Origin: Porites lobata
Taxonomy: Eukaryota > Cnidaria > Anthozoa > Scleractinia > Poritidae
Direction of reading: 5' to 3'
NCBI GenBank assembly: GCA_942486035.1
Contig: CALNXK010000003.1
Span: 458,501 to 522,500, forward strand
DNA length: 64,000 nucleotides
Part shown: positions 49,691 to 58,273 of the stretch, piece by piece
How positions within the stretch are numbered: position 1 is the stretch's first letter
Layout of the letters: each line of letters starts with the position of its first letter
Program-made: the position numbers and the translations under genes
Notes under the pieces: generated by a model
Database searches by the model: none
The model's input: the letters and a program-made list of their open reading frames with translations, nothing else
What the model was told of the DNA's origin: nothing

Positions 49691-50286
49691 ACATAGATAC
49701 ATACATACATAACCTTTATTTAAACTTGAATTTTAGTGTAGCTACACTAGCTATGATTATAGCTAATATCTTCGAGGAAAAAAAAATCTCTAAAAATAGA
49801 AAAAACAATACACACTCACAGAACAAGACACAAATTAGTAAAACTAATCAAACATATTGAGACTTTGCACATGTCACTTAAAATCAGGAAAAATAATTAA
49901 TTTGTTGGGAAGAGTATTCCATTGCTGGGCAGAAAAATAAGAAAAAGAGCTAGTGTAGTCCATAGGTTGTCGTTCTAGGCTTGCTTAGAGTCAACATATG
50001 GATAGCGTACAAATTATAGGTTGTATGGCAATCAGCAAACAGACCTGGGCTGGGCTGTTCGAAGCTGAGCTGGGTTAAGATAACCCAGGGTTAGTGCAAA
50101 ATTTGAACTCAGATATGAGAGCTTAAAAAGCAAATTCTGTTAAATTCACTCTGCATACAATTTGATGATTGGATACTCTAAAAAAATAGAAAAAATAATT
50201 TATCTGAGAGAGTGCTTTTGATACAAAGAAAAAGAAACCAAATTTAACCCGGGTTAGTGCTAACCAAAGTTTGAACACTTGGGCCC
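49691..50286 (-). mobile_element. Insertion in unit A: retroelement 3' end plus nested inverted-repeat element
   Basis: Absent from unit B, where 'gacattcag' runs directly into 'ggacatgcatacc' (about 53900). The left edge is 'acatagatacatacatacat', the complement of a (TATG)n tail, as expected for a non-LTR element inserted on the minus strand. From about 50045 to 50287 an inner element has inverted ends (CTGGGCTGGGCTGTTCGAA / TTTGAACACTTGGGCCCAG). Confidence 0.6.
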
Positions 50287-50529
50287 AGGGACATATGTAC
50301 CCCCTATTAAAGAGGGCCTCTGGACTCATGGTGCTACATATGAAACCTGCTGGTGATTCCCTCTTTAATGCTGAATGGGATGAACAAGATAACTTTTATT
50401 ATTACACATTGTTCTGCTTTTCATTACAACACCATCTTCCTCAATCACCGCCCTCCCCCTCCATCACTTAAGGGAAAATTAGTCAACTTTCACACAGGCT
50501 ATCCCGTAAAAGTTTGGGAATGCCTTCCA

Positions 50530-51357
50530 TTAGTTCAGTGGCTTTAACTCTACATAATCCCATGATATCCCTCCACACCAATTTTCCACTCTTCCTTTGA
50601 TCTCCACGTACACTTTACACAAAGCAGTGACAGTGAATTCTCCCATGGTGTGTAAGACCCACTTTTGAGTGCCATGGCGACGTTCTGCTCGTTTGAAGTC
50701 ATTCTCCGACCACTTTGAACAGAGTTCGTTTCCACAGCCTTGCTCTGGCCTTGCTCGAAATTCGATCAACTTGCCATTTCCATTCACATACGCTCCATCG
50801 AATTTCATGTGCCACTTCAACGCATATTTTCCCGGAAGTACGCCTGAAAAGAACCGATCAATTTGCAACCAACAAACTGTGTTGAGTTGGATGACTTCTC
50901 CAAATTCGCTTTCCCTATCTCTGACTTTTTCCAGGTAATCACCGTTCAACCAGAGTACTTCAAAAGCAGTTGCAGGTTTCTTGCTTGTTGCCAATTTAAA
51001 ATAGAGCTTTTTGAAATCCACGGGCGAACTTGACCCGGCTTCGAGATCTGCTTGCTTCCCAAACCTTTCCTCGACAAGTACTTTCCACACGAAGTTCTTT
51101 CGAGATACATCGTTCCAGAATTTACAAGTTTTCCCCAGATTTATAAGATCTCTCCCGTGTAAAAACGTGGCGATGCGTTCTGCTGCAATGTCTGGAAGAG
51201 TCGCGCCATCAAATGGGATAGACTGAGATCTTGCCAGCTTTTTTCCATTTCCTTCACATTTGAATTCCGTTCCAGTAAAAGCCATTGCCAATTGAGGAGC
51301 TTCTGGATTTTCCTTTTCTTCTGAGAAGTTTGCTTCGCCAAAATGGACTCCACCCAT
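50530..51357 (-). CDS. F-box protein with PP2-like C-terminal domain (intact copy)
   Basis: Intronless ORF of 275 residues. Residues about 52-98 form an F-box (LPDIAAERIATFLHGRDLIN, LGKTCKFWNDVSRKNFVWK), which recruits Skp1 in SCF ubiquitin ligases. Residues about 132-275 read as a phloem-protein-2-like carbohydrate-binding fold: FEVLWLNGDYLEK, VIQLNTVCWLQIDR, LPGKYALKWHMKFDG, MGEFTVTALCKVYVEIKG and a final WCGGISWDYVELKPLN. The expected role is an SCF adaptor that selects glycosylated or other clients; this rests on the domains alone. The start is M1 at 51357 because an in-frame TAA lies 15 codons upstream; M25 (MAFTGTEF) is an alternative. The diverged copy in unit B keeps the same order. 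I am sure of the F-box, fairly sure of PP2. Confidence 0.82.
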   Translation of the reverse strand: MGGVHFGEANFSEEKENPEAPQLAMAFTGTEFKCEGNGKKLARSQSIPFDGATLPDIAAERIATFLHGRDLINLGKTCKFWNDVSRKNFVWKVLVEERFGKQADLEAGSSSPVDFKKLYFKLATSKKPATAFEVLWLNGDYLEKVRDRESEFGEVIQLNTVCWLQIDRFFSGVLPGKYALKWHMKFDGAYVNGNGKLIEFRARPEQGCGNELCSKWSENDFKRAERRHGTQKWVLHTMGEFTVTALCKVYVEIKGRVENWCGGISWDYVELKPLN

Positions 51358-52064
51358 TTCACTTCCACGTTAAATGGAGTGGAACGCTTTCTTTCACTTT
51401 CGGTCATCGGCACTCGATGATATAATACTCGCACCAGTCCTTAGCCTGCGCCACAGACGGAAGTCCCCAGCTGTGGACCGACAGCGTCTAACACGAGTGA
51501 CCACGAATTACCACGAATTACCACGAGTGACGACAATTAAATGACCTGGAGTGACCACGAGTGAGAACACATCAAAATATTTCTGTAACGTCATAGTCAC
51601 GCGATTATGTTAACAAAAGCTCCTTTATCGACGTCCCTTTTATCTATGAACCAGTAAGTAACCGCTAGCCATTAAAATATGTAAATAAGTTGTTTTTCTC
51701 CTCTTTTTTCCTCCGGACAGGGAGGGGGATAGGGACGGTTTACCTGTCACCCGTACCATAAAACATAGAGAGAAAGTAGAACTGTTTTTGTTTCGTTAAA
51801 ACTAATGAATATATATGAACTTAACATATATTTTATAGCACTTTTCATGTATCAGGTATCTGTATTTCCATGATAAATTAAACTACCTATATTTTTCAAA
51901 AATTGCTTTTAAAAACCATAAAATATCATGTTTTCAGCTCTCACTTTTCTTTGCTGACAGTGTGCCATCGCGGAATGCATAGAATTTGGTGCGATACACT
52001 GTGTGCTCATACATGAAACACAAATAGAAATTTCCGTTTTCAACGAGGGCTTAACTATTAATTA

Positions 52065-52364
52065 CCGTAAAATCAGAGGCTTATATTTTTCAAAGGCCCT
52101 TTTTGAGGGGCTTATATTCGGAGGGGCGTATGTACGAAGGAAAATTTGCGTTTCAAAATCGATTGGGCTAGCCTGTAGTGAGAAGGAAATTTACCATTTT
52201 TGCTTTGTTTTACTTTGTATTCGAGGGCAAATTCCAAGTACAAGCCCCTCGGGGGCTTATATGCGAAGGGGCGATTTAACGGAGGGTTTTTTGCGTTACG
52301 ATTTTGGGTGGCTTATATTTGGAGGGGCTTATACATGGAGGGGCTTATTTTCGCAATTTTACGG
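52065..52364. mobile_element. TA-flanked MITE, CCGTAAAAT ends, 300 bp (empty site in unit A)
   Basis: CCGTAAAATCAGAGGCTTAT at the left, ATTTTACGG at the right, TA on both sides. Unit A has a single TA at the matching place ('aactaattatgttagtcac', about 49010). The interior repeats 'ggaggggcttata' several times. Confidence 0.85.
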
Positions 52365-52469
52365 TATGTTAATGACAAAATACTCGGGGTCGGGAATGGG
52401 CAGAAGTGTGTTAAAATATTAAAGCCATTCTGTGAAAATGCTCTCACAAAGAGGGACATTGTGTACTTT

Positions 52470-52874
52470 TATACCTGCCAACTCTCACGCCTGCGGGTTG
52501 AAAACTTCGATCTCACGCCCGCTCACGCCTGCGGACCAATTTCTCACGCCTGATTGAAAAATGTGAGTTGTTGCCGTCTTGCTTGACACAATTTCCAAAA
52601 ATATGTTAACTCAGACCCATGTAAGGAAGGAAAACCATGTGTAAAATGAATAAATGACAATACCTTCCTCGCGATCTCTGATTTTGTGGATAAGCGTTTT
52701 CTCGATAACTTCGCCTTCGGCAGACTTCGGACGTCTTCGGCAGACTTCGGACGTCTTCGGAAGACTTCGGACTTCTTCGGGAATCTTCGGAAATGATCGT
52801 GTCGTTTTCAAAAATCCCAGCACTCCCAGGATAAAAATCTCACGCCTACATCTCAGAAAAAGTTGGCAGGTATA
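52470..52874. mobile_element. Nonautonomous DNA transposon, TATACCTGCCAACT ends, 405 bp (empty site in unit A)
   Basis: A perfect 14 bp inverted end (TATACCTGCCAACT / AGTTGGCAGGTATA). TACTTT is present on both sides (52464-52469 and 52875-52880) as a 6 bp target duplication. Unit A reads straight through ('caatgtgaattttggtttta'). The interior has 'ctcacgcctg' repeats and a tandem 'gacttcggacgtcttcgg' array at about 52715-52795. Confidence 0.85.
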
Positions 52875-53249
52875 TACTTTGGTTTTGCAGATTTTCCTAT
52901 TTTTGGCATATTTTTTGGTTTTTTAATCTAAATTCAACAGTCTTTCAGATTGTGTCTTTTGTGGTTACAACTTTCCTTGCATTAGTATTTTTTTTTTCAG
53001 CTAAAAACAATGCAATTATTCTGATTTTTGGTATTCAGTGTGGTTTCCAGTTTTAAACAAGTTAAATTCTTGGAAGGAGGACTAATTTTCCTAACAGTTT
53101 TAGTTCTATTTTTGATGTTTTCAGTTTTGATCAGTATTTTCTTGTGGGTTTAGGCAATTTTCTTTTTTGTAGTCTTGCAGTTACTATTAGGCCCCAATTC
53201 CCCCTTTCTCCCAGGCTTATTATGTGAACTACCTCTTCCGGCCATTAAC

Positions 53250-53406
53250 ATTAATACACAATCAAGAGAATAGGTTGTGAGAATTAATACTATAACACCT
53301 GAGAGAAAATTCTTTGATCTTTTATCAAATTCTCTTAACTTATTCTTCATAGAAATGTATGGAGATCAGTTTGGAGAATTTGTATGTGAATATTGGGGCT
53401 TAAAGG
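53250..53406 (+). repeat. Dispersed repeat R1, copy 4
   Basis: Contains 'gatcttttatcaaattctct' and 'ggagatcagtttggagaatt' followed by 'gaatattggggcttaaagg'. It appears to be specific to unit B. Confidence 0.6.
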
Positions 53407-53449
53407 TACAGTAACACAAGACAGATGAAAAGGTGACAAATGAAATTAA

Positions 53450-53794
53450 TCAAGAAATTGAGTAATTTTAATTTTCAGAGGACATAAACCTTGTACCAGA
53501 ATAATTTAAAGTGTATTGCATTCTTGTTTACATTTTCACAATTAGTCATCTTTAATAACACCAAATAAAATTTCTCACGAGAGCCCGGGAAAATAAATGT
53601 CAAATATTCACAAAATGACATTTTGACGATGAAATTTTTACAATGTTACCTGTGTTTTCACAATTCTTCTGAAATTTGGCATTCTTTAGTCCTTGAAAAA
53701 TGTAAAAAAGAACACAATATTCTTTAAATTATTCTGGTACAAAGATTTTGTCCACTGAAAAATAAAATTATTCAATTTCCTGATGGATTCTGTC
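53450..53794. mobile_element. TTAA-flanked MITE (family T1), copy 2 (empty site in unit A)
   Basis: Same arms as 1973-2421 ('gaaattgagtaattttaatt' and 'ctgatggattctgtc'). The left tip is shortened. TTAA lies on both sides (53446-53449 and 53795-53798). Unit A has a single TTAA there ('gaaattaagatgggtt', 49570-49573). Confidence 0.88.
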
Positions 53795-54179
53795 TTAAGA
53801 TGGGTTGAAACTGCGATAGCGATGAGGAAAATATCAAAAACAGTAGTAGAATATAAACAGGGAATGGCCTCCTCCTCAATAAGTGAAACGACGGATTTTG
53901 ACATTCAGGGACATGCATACCCCCTATTAAAGAGGGCCTGAATAATGGGCTCTTGGTGTTACATATAAAACCTGCTGGTGACTCCCTCTTTTCAAATCAA
54001 AAAGAAATACTGAATGGAATGAACAAGACAACTTTTATTGTTACACATTGTTCTGCCTTTCCATTACAACACCAACTTCCTCAATCTCCCCCCTCTCTCT
54101 CTCCACCCCCTCCCCACTTGAGGGAAAATTATTTAACTTTTACACAGGCTATCCTGTAAAAGTTTGGGAATGCCTTTCA

Positions 54180-55006
54180 TTAATTCAGTGGCTTTAACTC
54201 TGCATAATCCCATGATATCCCTCCACACCAAAATTCCACTCTTCCTTTGATCTCCACATATACTTTACACAAAGCAGTGACAGTGAATTCTCCCATGGTG
54301 TGTAAGGCCCATTTTTGAGTGCCATGGCGACGTTCTGCTCGTCTAAAGTCATTGCAGCCTTGCTCTGGCCTTGCTCGGAATTCGATCAACTTTCCATTGC
54401 CTTTCACATACGCTCCATCGAATTTCATGCGCCACTTCAACGCATATTTTCCCGGAAGTACGCCTGGAAAGAACTGATTAATTTGCAACCAACAAACTGT
54501 GTTGAGTTGGATGACTTCTCCAAATTCGCTCTCCCCGTCTTTGACTTTTTCCAGGTAGTCACCGTTCAACCAGAGTACTTCAAAAGGAGTTGCAGGTTTA
54601 AAATAGAGCTTTTTGAAATCCACGGGCGAACTTGACTCGGCTTCGAGATCTGCTTGCTTCCCAAACTTTTTCTCGACAAGTACTTTCCACACGAAGTTCT
54701 TTCGAGACACATCGTTCCAGAATTACAAGTTTTTCCCAGATTTATAAGGTCTTTCCTGTGTAAAAACGTGGCGATGCGTTCTGTTGCATTGTCTAGAAGA
54801 GTCGCGCCATCAAACGGGATAGACTGAGATCTTGAAAGCTTTTTTCCATTTCCTTCACATTTGAATGCTGTTCCAGTAAAAGCCATTGCCGATCGAGGAG
54901 CTTCTGGATTTTCCTTTTCCTGTAAGAAGTTTGCTTCACCAGAACGGGTTCCACTCATTTCATTTCCACGACGAATGGAGTGAAACGCTTTCTTCAGGAA
55001 TGCCAT
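54180..55006 (-). pseudogene. F-box/PP2-like gene, second copy, broken by a 1-nt frameshift
   Basis: Diverged copy of the gene at 50530-51357. It reads in frame from M at 55006 through the F-box to LGKTC, then loses one T near 54723 ('ccagaattacaag' where the intact copy has 'ccagaatttacaag'). The rest continues in the next frame to the usual end ELKPLN at 54180. Two in-frame deletions are also present: about six residues where the intact copy has ATSKKPAT, and about ten residues at GNELCSKWSEN. It also has an N-terminal extension (MAFLKKAFHSIRRGNE) that a TAA blocks in the intact copy. If the single-base loss were a sequencing error this would be a full gene. Confidence 0.8.
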
Positions 55007-55019
55007 GTTTCAGTTTCGG

Positions 55020-55862
55020 TGCGTGACTCCAAAATTGTACATTATAATTTAAAAATAGAAACTGGAAGATTTACAATCCCCAAAACTCCTGAAGACCTTA
55101 GAATCTGTGATCATTGCAACCAAAATTCGGTTGAAAATGAACTGCACATGTTATTTCACTGTGATCAATACAATGATTTGAGAAAGGTTCTTTTTATTAA
55201 AATCAATGACCGAAATACATTATTTACAAATTACAATATCCATGATAAAGTCTGTTTTCTTTTTAACAATACTGATTCACATACCGGGGGGGGGGGGCAC
55301 TTGGGTATTTTTTGGGTGGGTATGTGACACCCGGGACTCCAAATTGGCACCCCATTCTAGAAAAAATTTCCCCTAAAATTGATACCCCGTTCTAGAAATG
55401 GGTCAATTTTTTATACCCCGTTCTAGAATTCGTCCTAAAACTGATACCCCGTTGTAGAAATGTGCCAATTTTTTATACTCCGTTCTAGGGTGCAACAAGA
55501 GTACAACCGTTTGCTTGTTAACGCATTGAACCGTATTTTTAAAAGCAATCTGTCCTTGAATACTTTCAAATGGCTGCTTACAAAAGTGGAGCTTTCGTGC
55601 ATTCGAAATATTATACCCCGTTCTAGAAAACGCCTCTGAAATAGATACCCCATTCTAAATCAGGAGCTTTAAAATCACGACCCCTTTGGGCGGCACATAC
55701 CTGCTAATTTCATTTTTCAAGCATTTGAAAGACGAAAGAAACATAATTAATTCTACCGTTCCATCATATCTTCATTTCCTTAAATTTAGCTGTTTATTAT
55801 TGTTATTTTAATCAGTAACACCTGTACAAAATGGTAATACTGAATAAACTTGTTGTTGTTGT
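55020..55862 (+). mobile_element. Non-LTR retrotransposon 3' fragment with nested insertion
   Basis: Encodes a fragment with ICDHCNQNSVENELHMLFHC, the Cys/His pattern found at the C-terminus of many LINE polymerases, then a 3' UTR ending in (TTG)n at 55845-55862. Unit A lacks it: there 'cactttcggtcatcgg' runs into 'cactcgatgat'. Inside, at 55286-55695, sits a separate element starting with a G-run and carrying about seven 'taccccgttctagaa' units; 'cacatacc' flanks both sides. Confidence 0.7.
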
Positions 55863-56000
55863 TGTACTCGATGATGTAATACTCGCATCAGTCCTTAGCC
55901 TGCGCTACAGACGAAACTGAACCTCTGGGGTCCCTGGCTGTGTACTAGTTTGCTCCAATGACCGATAGCGTCTAAAAGTACACACGAATGACCACGAATA

Positions 56001-56155
56001 GGCCATTTGCACGATGGTGTCATTTTAATTCTACGACCAGAGTCCTTTTCGTTTTTCCTTTCATATGTCAGTGAGGTTTGAATAACAAAACCCCTAATTA
56101 GCAAAAGAAAGCAAAACCCCTGAAGGATTCTGGTCGTGGTAGTAAAATTGTGGCC
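56001..56155. mobile_element. TA-flanked MITE, GGCCA ends, 155 bp (absent from unit A)
   Basis: The left arm GGCCATTTGCACGATGG with 'ctacgaccagagtcctt' is answered by 'aggattctggtcgtggtagt' and AATTGTGGCC on the right. TA on both sides. Confidence 0.75.
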
Positions 56156-56295
56156 TATTACCAAGAGTGACCACGAATGATCTGGAGTGACCACGAGTGA
56201 CAATACATCAAAATATTTTTCTAGCGTCATAATCACGTGAGTATTTTAACAAAAGCCCCTTCGTCTATGAACCACTATGTAACCGATAGCTACGG

Positions 56296-56354
56296 CAGCC
56301 TCCCACGCAAAATGATTGCGTGACAAAGCCCTAAGAACGTCTGCGTGGGAGGCT
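56296..56354. mobile_element. Ultra-short element US1, 59 bp, 10 bp target duplication
   Basis: Ends CAGCCTCCCACGCA and TGCGTGGGAGGCT form a 13 bp inverted pair. The 10 bp 'atagctacgg' occurs on each side (56286-56295 and 56355-56364). Not present at the matching place in unit A. Confidence 0.8.
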
Positions 56355-56362
56355 ATAGCTAC

Positions 56363-56784
56363 GGTGGCCCACAACTCTGACAACTGTCACGGCAAAACCA
56401 AAAACCCCACGGCGAAAACAAAATTCCTTACGGCAAAACCGAAAACCTCACGGCAAAAACAAAAACCTCACGGCAAAACCAAAAACCTCACTGCAAAACC
56501 AAAGACCTCACGGCAAAACCAAATACTTCACAGCAAAAACCAAATACCTCACGGCAAAAGCAAATACCCACGGCACTGAACCAAAACTATTTTGTTTTTG
56601 CTGTGAAGCATTTGGTTTTGCCGTGAGTTTTTGGTTTTGCCGTGAGGTATTTTGTTTTAGTTGCCGTGAGGTTTTTGGTTTTGCCGTGAGGTATTTTGTT
56701 TTCGCCGTAAGGTTTTTGGTTTTGCCGTGATGTTTTTGTTTTTGCCGTGAGGTTTTTGGTTACACCGTGACAGTTGTGGGCCAC
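56363..56784. mobile_element. Foldback element made of inverted about 20 bp minisatellite arrays
   Basis: Ends GGTGGCCCACAAC and GTTGTGGGCCACC are inverted. The left arm is an array of about nine to ten units like CACGGCAAAACCAAAAACCT; the right arm is the complementary array (GGTTTTGCCGTGAGGTTTTT type) of about nine units. They meet at about 56580. ORFs reading K/P/H-rich repeats on both strands are by-products. Confidence 0.85.
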
Positions 56785-56866
56785 CATAGATCAGATAGAT
56801 AGCCACAAAAATATGTAAATAAGTTATTTTTTCCCGGACAGCTTGGAAGGGGGATGGGGACGATGT

Positions 56867-56924
56867 CAACCTCGTCCCTAGGGCTTTTCCCTCAAAAAAC
56901 GGGTGGAACCTTGGGGACGAGGCT
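56867..56924. mobile_element. Ultra-short element US2, 58 bp, 10 bp target duplication
   Basis: Starts CAACCTCGTCCC and ends GGGGACGAGGCT. The 10 bp 'gggacgatgt' occurs on each side (56857-56866 and 56925-56934). Unit A has the uninterrupted site 'gggacggtttacctgtcac'. Confidence 0.82.
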
Positions 56925-56951
56925 GGGACGATGTACCTGCCACCCGTACCA

Positions 56952-57767
56952 GGAGCCTATTGATAGGCTCCTGCCCGTAGTTACCGCGCGCCTCCTGGGC
57001 GAGAGCTGGTGATCAATGGAGGCTTCAAGGATACACTGAAGGTGTGGTCATTTTATTCCCCGAATGACTGAAAATAGAATGATTTCATTACATCACGTGA
57101 CCCATCATAGCTGATCACCTATTGCATTTTTGTGTTTTTATCGTTGGATCTGTAAATCGAAATGAGAAACGTCAGTAAGTTGAAAACTATATTAAAGGAA
57201 AGTGTGAATAGAGCGTCTTTTATGCTTTAGAATCGATTTTATTGAAAGTCACGTGACTCTCCATAACTAATCACGTGGCGCATTTTATCTCCCACACTAT
57301 TGTTTGTCTATCGAGCTCTAAACGTCAAGTGGCAAAGATTCAGCTATTTCCCCATCGTATTGTGCACTTTTTATTGGGTTATATAAATGTTACAGTTCAG
57401 CCTCGTTTTCATGCTGCAGGAGCGAGGGCCCCAGACAACAAACCTGCTTAATGACAGATATCATAACATTTGGAGGGCAACAGCACAATTCTTAATTAGG
57501 ATGGCAAGACGAAGATTTTAAGCTATGTTGCCTGCTTCTACTCAAAATGTTTAGCGAAAATCGTTTTTGGCGAGTTGCCCCTGACTAGTGCAGCTTGTCC
57601 TTTAATGTTAACTTTGCCTCTGCGCGTTTGTCAAAATATTGGTAATGTTTTCTTATTTTTACTGCTTGTCCACCATTGAGAATCATGCGCATTCCGGTTC
57701 CTGAATTTTTTCGCCTCTTAGCCAGCTTTCCTCCTTTCCGGATACCAGTCTATTACTTTACTAACTA
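56952..57767. other. Non-coding stretch after the duplication
   Basis: Begins with a small palindrome (AGGAGCCTATTGATAGGCTCCT at about 56951-56972). Otherwise no gene or clear repeat was recognised. Confidence 0.4.
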
Positions 57768-57935
57768 TTCGGTACCTGAAATCTCTTAAAAAACAAAATG
57801 AAGTTAAATTAAAAACGAAAACCAAACATTGAAACACTGGGTCTGGGTTTGTTCGGTACCTGAAATCTCTTAAAAAACAAAATGAAGTTAAATTAAAAAC
57901 GAAAACCAAACATTGAAACACTGGGTCTGGGTTTG
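57768..57935. repeat. Perfect 84 bp tandem duplication
   Basis: The 84 bases from 57768 to 57851 are repeated without a mismatch at 57852-57935. The unit starts 'ttcggtacctgaaatctctt' and ends 'ctgggtctgggtttg'. Its length is a multiple of three, so a minus-strand ORF runs through both copies. Confidence 0.95.
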
Positions 57936-58011
57936 CACAGCACTATACAGCTATAAAATAAGAGTGTAAAGTATCAATGAGTCAAATGAGTCTATGAGTC
58001 ATGAGTCAATA

Positions 58012-58273
58012 GGGCCATTTATACGAGGAAAAATAAGACGCGTCTTACATAAGACGCGTCTTAAATAAGAAAATAAGACGCGAACTTTCCGTATAAACGA
58101 CACATTTCGTCTAAACAAGAGCCATAATAGGACTCTTGGTCTAAAATAAGAAGCGGCTTAGCTAAGACGCGTCTTATTAGATAAGACATGATCGTATAAA
58201 TGGTACAGTTTGCGTCTTATTTAAGACGCGTCTTATGTAAGACGCGTCTTATTTTTCCTCGTATAAATGGCCC
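58012..58273. mobile_element. TA-flanked palindromic MITE with ACGCGTCTTA repeats, 262 bp
   Basis: GGGCCATTTATACGAGGAAA at the left is inverted at the right ('tttttcctcgtataaatggc' then 'cc'), with TA on both sides. Arms contain repeated self-complementary 'taagacgcgtctta' blocks, giving nested hairpins. Confidence 0.85.

Larger units (their letters stand above)
48877..51757. repeat. Tandem segmental duplication, unit A (2.9 kb)
   Basis: Starts 'atatcatgttttcagctctc' and ends near 'cctgtcacccgtacca'. Unit B (51923-56951) repeats the same order: the 'ggaatgcatagaatttggtg' block, 'actcggggtcggga', the T-rich 'ttcaacag.tcagatt' stretch, the F-box gene, the 'cactcgatgat.taatactcgc' promoter side, and a 'gtgaccacgagt' mini-tandem. 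Unit A has its own insertion at 49691-50286. Confidence 0.88.
51923..56951. repeat. Tandem segmental duplication, unit B (5.0 kb, expanded)
   Basis: Colinear with unit A but enlarged by at least seven insertions (52065, 52470, 53450, 55020 with a nested insert, 56001, 56296 with 56363, and 56867), each absent from the matching place in unit A. Direct orientation and adjacency mark it as a tandem duplication. Confidence 0.88.

Noticed and set aside
56316..56869. K/T/P/H-rich ORFs on both strands
   Set aside because: They translate the inverted minisatellite arrays of the foldback element.
57718..57921. 67-codon minus ORF with an internal repeat
   Set aside because: It exists because the 84 bp tandem duplication is a multiple of three; no other evidence of a gene.
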